Of a stretch of DNA of 64,000 bases, positions 61,714 to 64,000 are shown in pieces. Made by a program: the position numbers and the translations under genes. Within the stretch, counting starts at the first letter, position 1; every line of letters begins with the position of its first letter. The DNA is from Girardinichthys multiradiatus (taxonomy: Eukaryota > Chordata > Actinopteri > Cyprinodontiformes > Goodeidae). Location of the stretch: the NCBI RefSeq assembly GCF_021462225.1, contig NC_061804.1, forward strand, positions 8,979,740 through 9,043,739. Reading direction: 5' to 3'. Under the pieces are notes generated by a model that did no database searches, was not told the DNA's origin, and was given only the letters and a program-made list of their open reading frames with translations.

Positions 61714-62709
61714 GTGGGCCTCTCTGGATCTTTAAAAGTCGCTGTGGCAACCATAGATTGGGCTGCAGGACAGGATCACATTGTGTTTTCTCTGATTGCG
61801 TCCAGCCCCGGCGCTGCTTCAGCTGCCATTGTTTGAGCACACTTTGTCGTTATAGATGTGAGGCCAATTGGCCGATCGCCGTTCTTTGTGGTTGGCTGAG
61901 TGAGTGAATCCATGTCATTACACTGCCTTTTCCACACCGACCCTCCTTGGTTACTCTGGAGACCACATGCTATGTGTTGCATAACTGCTGCAGCTATTTT
62001 ACACTGATCAGTGCCTCAGAGCCTGAGTGTTTTGTTGGACTAAGAAACGGGGCGCAACTCAAGCTAGCCGTGTCGGATAACATCGGGTCAACAGGACATG
62101 TTTCTGACTCGAACATGGACAGAATGATGGTCAACAATGAGGAAGGCAGTAGATTCTCAGCCACTTTATTGAACTAACATGCTGTTGATCTGAGGCTCAA
62201 TTAAATATTGCCAGACTATTATGACCTATTATGTTTTTTTTATTCTTGTGTTTCTGAAAAAAAGTCACTCTGAAACCTTTTTAGAGATTTATCAACCTAA
62301 AGAAGATTATTAAAAAGCATACCATAATATTTATCTTAAAAACCATATATCCTCTTTAGAACCACAGATCAGTCGGTCAAGTTTCCCTTAAGTGGTTCTG
62401 ACTGGTGATCAGCAGGTCAAATACCAGAATATCAGTGTGTTTATTCCTCTTCATTGAATGCATCAAAATAAAACACTCCCGTCCATTTGGTCAACAAACA
62501 CAGCAGCTATAACCCCGTGTTCTTGGATGCCTTGATGGGAATGTGGGGAAAATCTTGTAAATCCATAATTTTCTGTTGGTTTCGAAACTGGTCTGACCTG
62601 CTGATTCAAATTTTTTTTAATTCAGCTGGCCATACCTTTGTCCAGCTCCAAAATGAGATCATAAGGCACAGATTTAATGCAAGTTTTTTAGTCTGGAAGA
62701 AAATTATTA
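61714..62709. other. castor2 intron 2, unassigned
   Basis: Intron sequence starting GTGGGCCTCTC. Frames read through from the exon (to 61907) are intronic. Nothing else recognised. Confidence 0.45.
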
Positions 62710-63960
62710 GCTAGGAAACCTAACAAACCAGCACCTTACCTGGGAATTTAAAAGTGCCCTGTGGTGAGCGTAGTCCGACTGGCAGCCATCACAGTGGTTG
62801 CAACAAAACTGTAATTCAAAAAACTAAAGTTCTGACAACGTTCAGGTTGGACATTGTATTTTTTTGCTCCAGTTCTTACTAGCATTGTTGCACTGATACC
62901 CCTGGTTATCATCACTCACTTTTCTCTCCAAAACTCTGACACTCGAATACTTTTTTATTAACTTGAAGTGACGAAAGTCTCCAGCTCAAATGGGAGTTAA
63001 TGTAAGATTTATTTGTTGAATTATCCAGTGAGGAGAAATCTTGTCTGAGCATGTATCACAGAAACTTGCAGTCTTTCTGTAAAAAAATAGCAGCAGTGAA
63101 CGGAAGCAGCTGAAAATCTCCCTTTTTCTACATATTCATCTTACATGTAACGGTTTAACTGCTCTATATACATGTTGAAAACTGTTGAAATGTTATTAAG
63201 ACACCACCTGATAGATCATTTGAACTCTGTAAGTCCGTTCGGAGTGTTTTTGGCTCATTTGAGTGTAGTGTTGTACATGTGGTGGATGGGAAAAGTAAAG
63301 AAAACTGTACGATCTGTCATTCGTTTGGCTCAGACACTAAGAAAAAACAAGTTGCTGCTGAAGCTAGGTACTGTGGGGAAACATGCAAGGGAAAACTTTG
63401 GAGATATTGAATTCATTTTATAAAGCAATTTGCAGATATTGATTGATTAGATGATTTATACTGACAGGGGACACAAAAAATGAGGACCATGGTAAAGCTA
63501 TACATTTTCGTGCCCGTGAAACTTCATGCTCACAAACTAGACCCCTGATAACCTGAATGGCCTGGCTGTTGACTCCCTGCTCAGGCTAAGATGTTAAATG
63601 TTTCATTATCTTTGGGCAAAAAGTATTTCCAACAGAAATATGGTTTTTGATGAATGAGGAAAAAACAGTCCCGTTCACTTTCATGATGCTCATCCACCTG
63701 TTCCACTTAAACTATTTTTTTGAAAAGTAAGAGTGCTCACTTTTTTGTGTTTTCAGTAAGCAGCAACATCCTTTCAACATATCCCCCTTTCTTCCAAAAA
63801 ACAATCAATTTTAGTGACACAGTTGCTCTCTGCTGTTCCAAACAACACATCATCATCCGTATATGGTCGTACATTTTTGTTCAGCGAGGTGTGGCTCAAA
63901 AGGCTCTTTTTGTGTCGGTAAAATGTCTTTAATTTTTCTGCTTTGAGAAACAATAGAAAA
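62710..63960. repeat. Unrecognised dispersed repeat, copy B
   Basis: Diverged copy of 18990-20000: shared ordered words include CCTAACAAACCAGCACC, AAACTGTAATTCAAAAA, TTTTGCTCCAGTTCTTACTA, GCATTGTTGCACTGAT, TTTGGCTCAGACACTAAGAA, AAACAAGTTGCTGCTGAAGC and CATCATCATCCGTATATGG. Neither copy shows terminal repeats, target duplications or a protein frame. Limits are approximate. Confidence 0.6.
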
Positions 63961-64000
63961 CAAGACATTGTTTTAATAACATTTGAGGATTTGAGGGATT

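Noticed and set aside
61714..64000. Search for castor2 exon 3
   Set aside because: No stretch encoding the expected continuation (ELPSSE-like, then ADATW) was found; the exon is beyond the window.

Overview
The window is nuclear DNA of a ray-finned fish, most likely a percomorph teleost. The evidence is spliced vertebrate genes with GT-AG introns of several kilobases, an AT-rich intergenic background, and a repeat load typical of teleosts: many Tc1/mariner copies and relics, hAT-like non-autonomous elements, an L2-type LINE with an AATTG-repeat tail and a Rex1/CR1-like LINE. No bacterial, plasmid or CRISPR content is present.

Only two host protein genes can be supported, both partial and both on the + strand. 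(1) The 3' part of a DOC2B-like gene: four exons at 2353-2510, 8590-8671, 11378-11474 and 17374-17507, giving the last 156 residues (the second C2 domain, C2B) and the stop codon. Its earlier exons lie left of the window. (2) The 5' part of castor2 (cytosolic arginine sensor for mTORC1, subunit 2): exon 1 at 49931-50043 and exon 2 at 61643-61713. The rest lies right of the window. A promoter-like block with a ZNF143-type motif lies at about 48488-48700, 1.4 kb upstream of the castor2 start codon.

The 32 kb between the genes and all introns are a graveyard of transposons. Main items: a Tc1 element at 11917-13483 inserted in an LTR-like element (11808-15063); a second copy of the same Tc1 family at 59299-60908 in castor2 intron 1, complete except for one internal stop codon; older Tc1 relics near 1220, 7370, 9880, 15736, 23170, 27035, 30528, 41400 and 53740; a Rex1-like LINE fragment (25695-26880) carrying a hAT-like MITE; a three-level nest (Tc1 relic > hAT-like element > L2 LINE) at 27035-30440; a long L2-type LINE copy at 44110-47384 with a 526-codon open reverse transcriptase frame; and an unrecognised dispersed repeat with copies near 18990-20000 and 62710-63960.

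The genes do not form a pathway: DOC2B is a calcium sensor for vesicle exocytosis and CASTOR2 belongs to nutrient sensing. No new enzymatic or defence system was found. The observations most worth checking are the nested insertions, the pair of Tc1 copies that differ by a 43-bp deletion, the array of six splice-acceptor-like motifs kept in both L2 tails, the candidate upstream castor2 promoter and exon, the unnamed repeat family, and two compact sets of competing inverted repeats.
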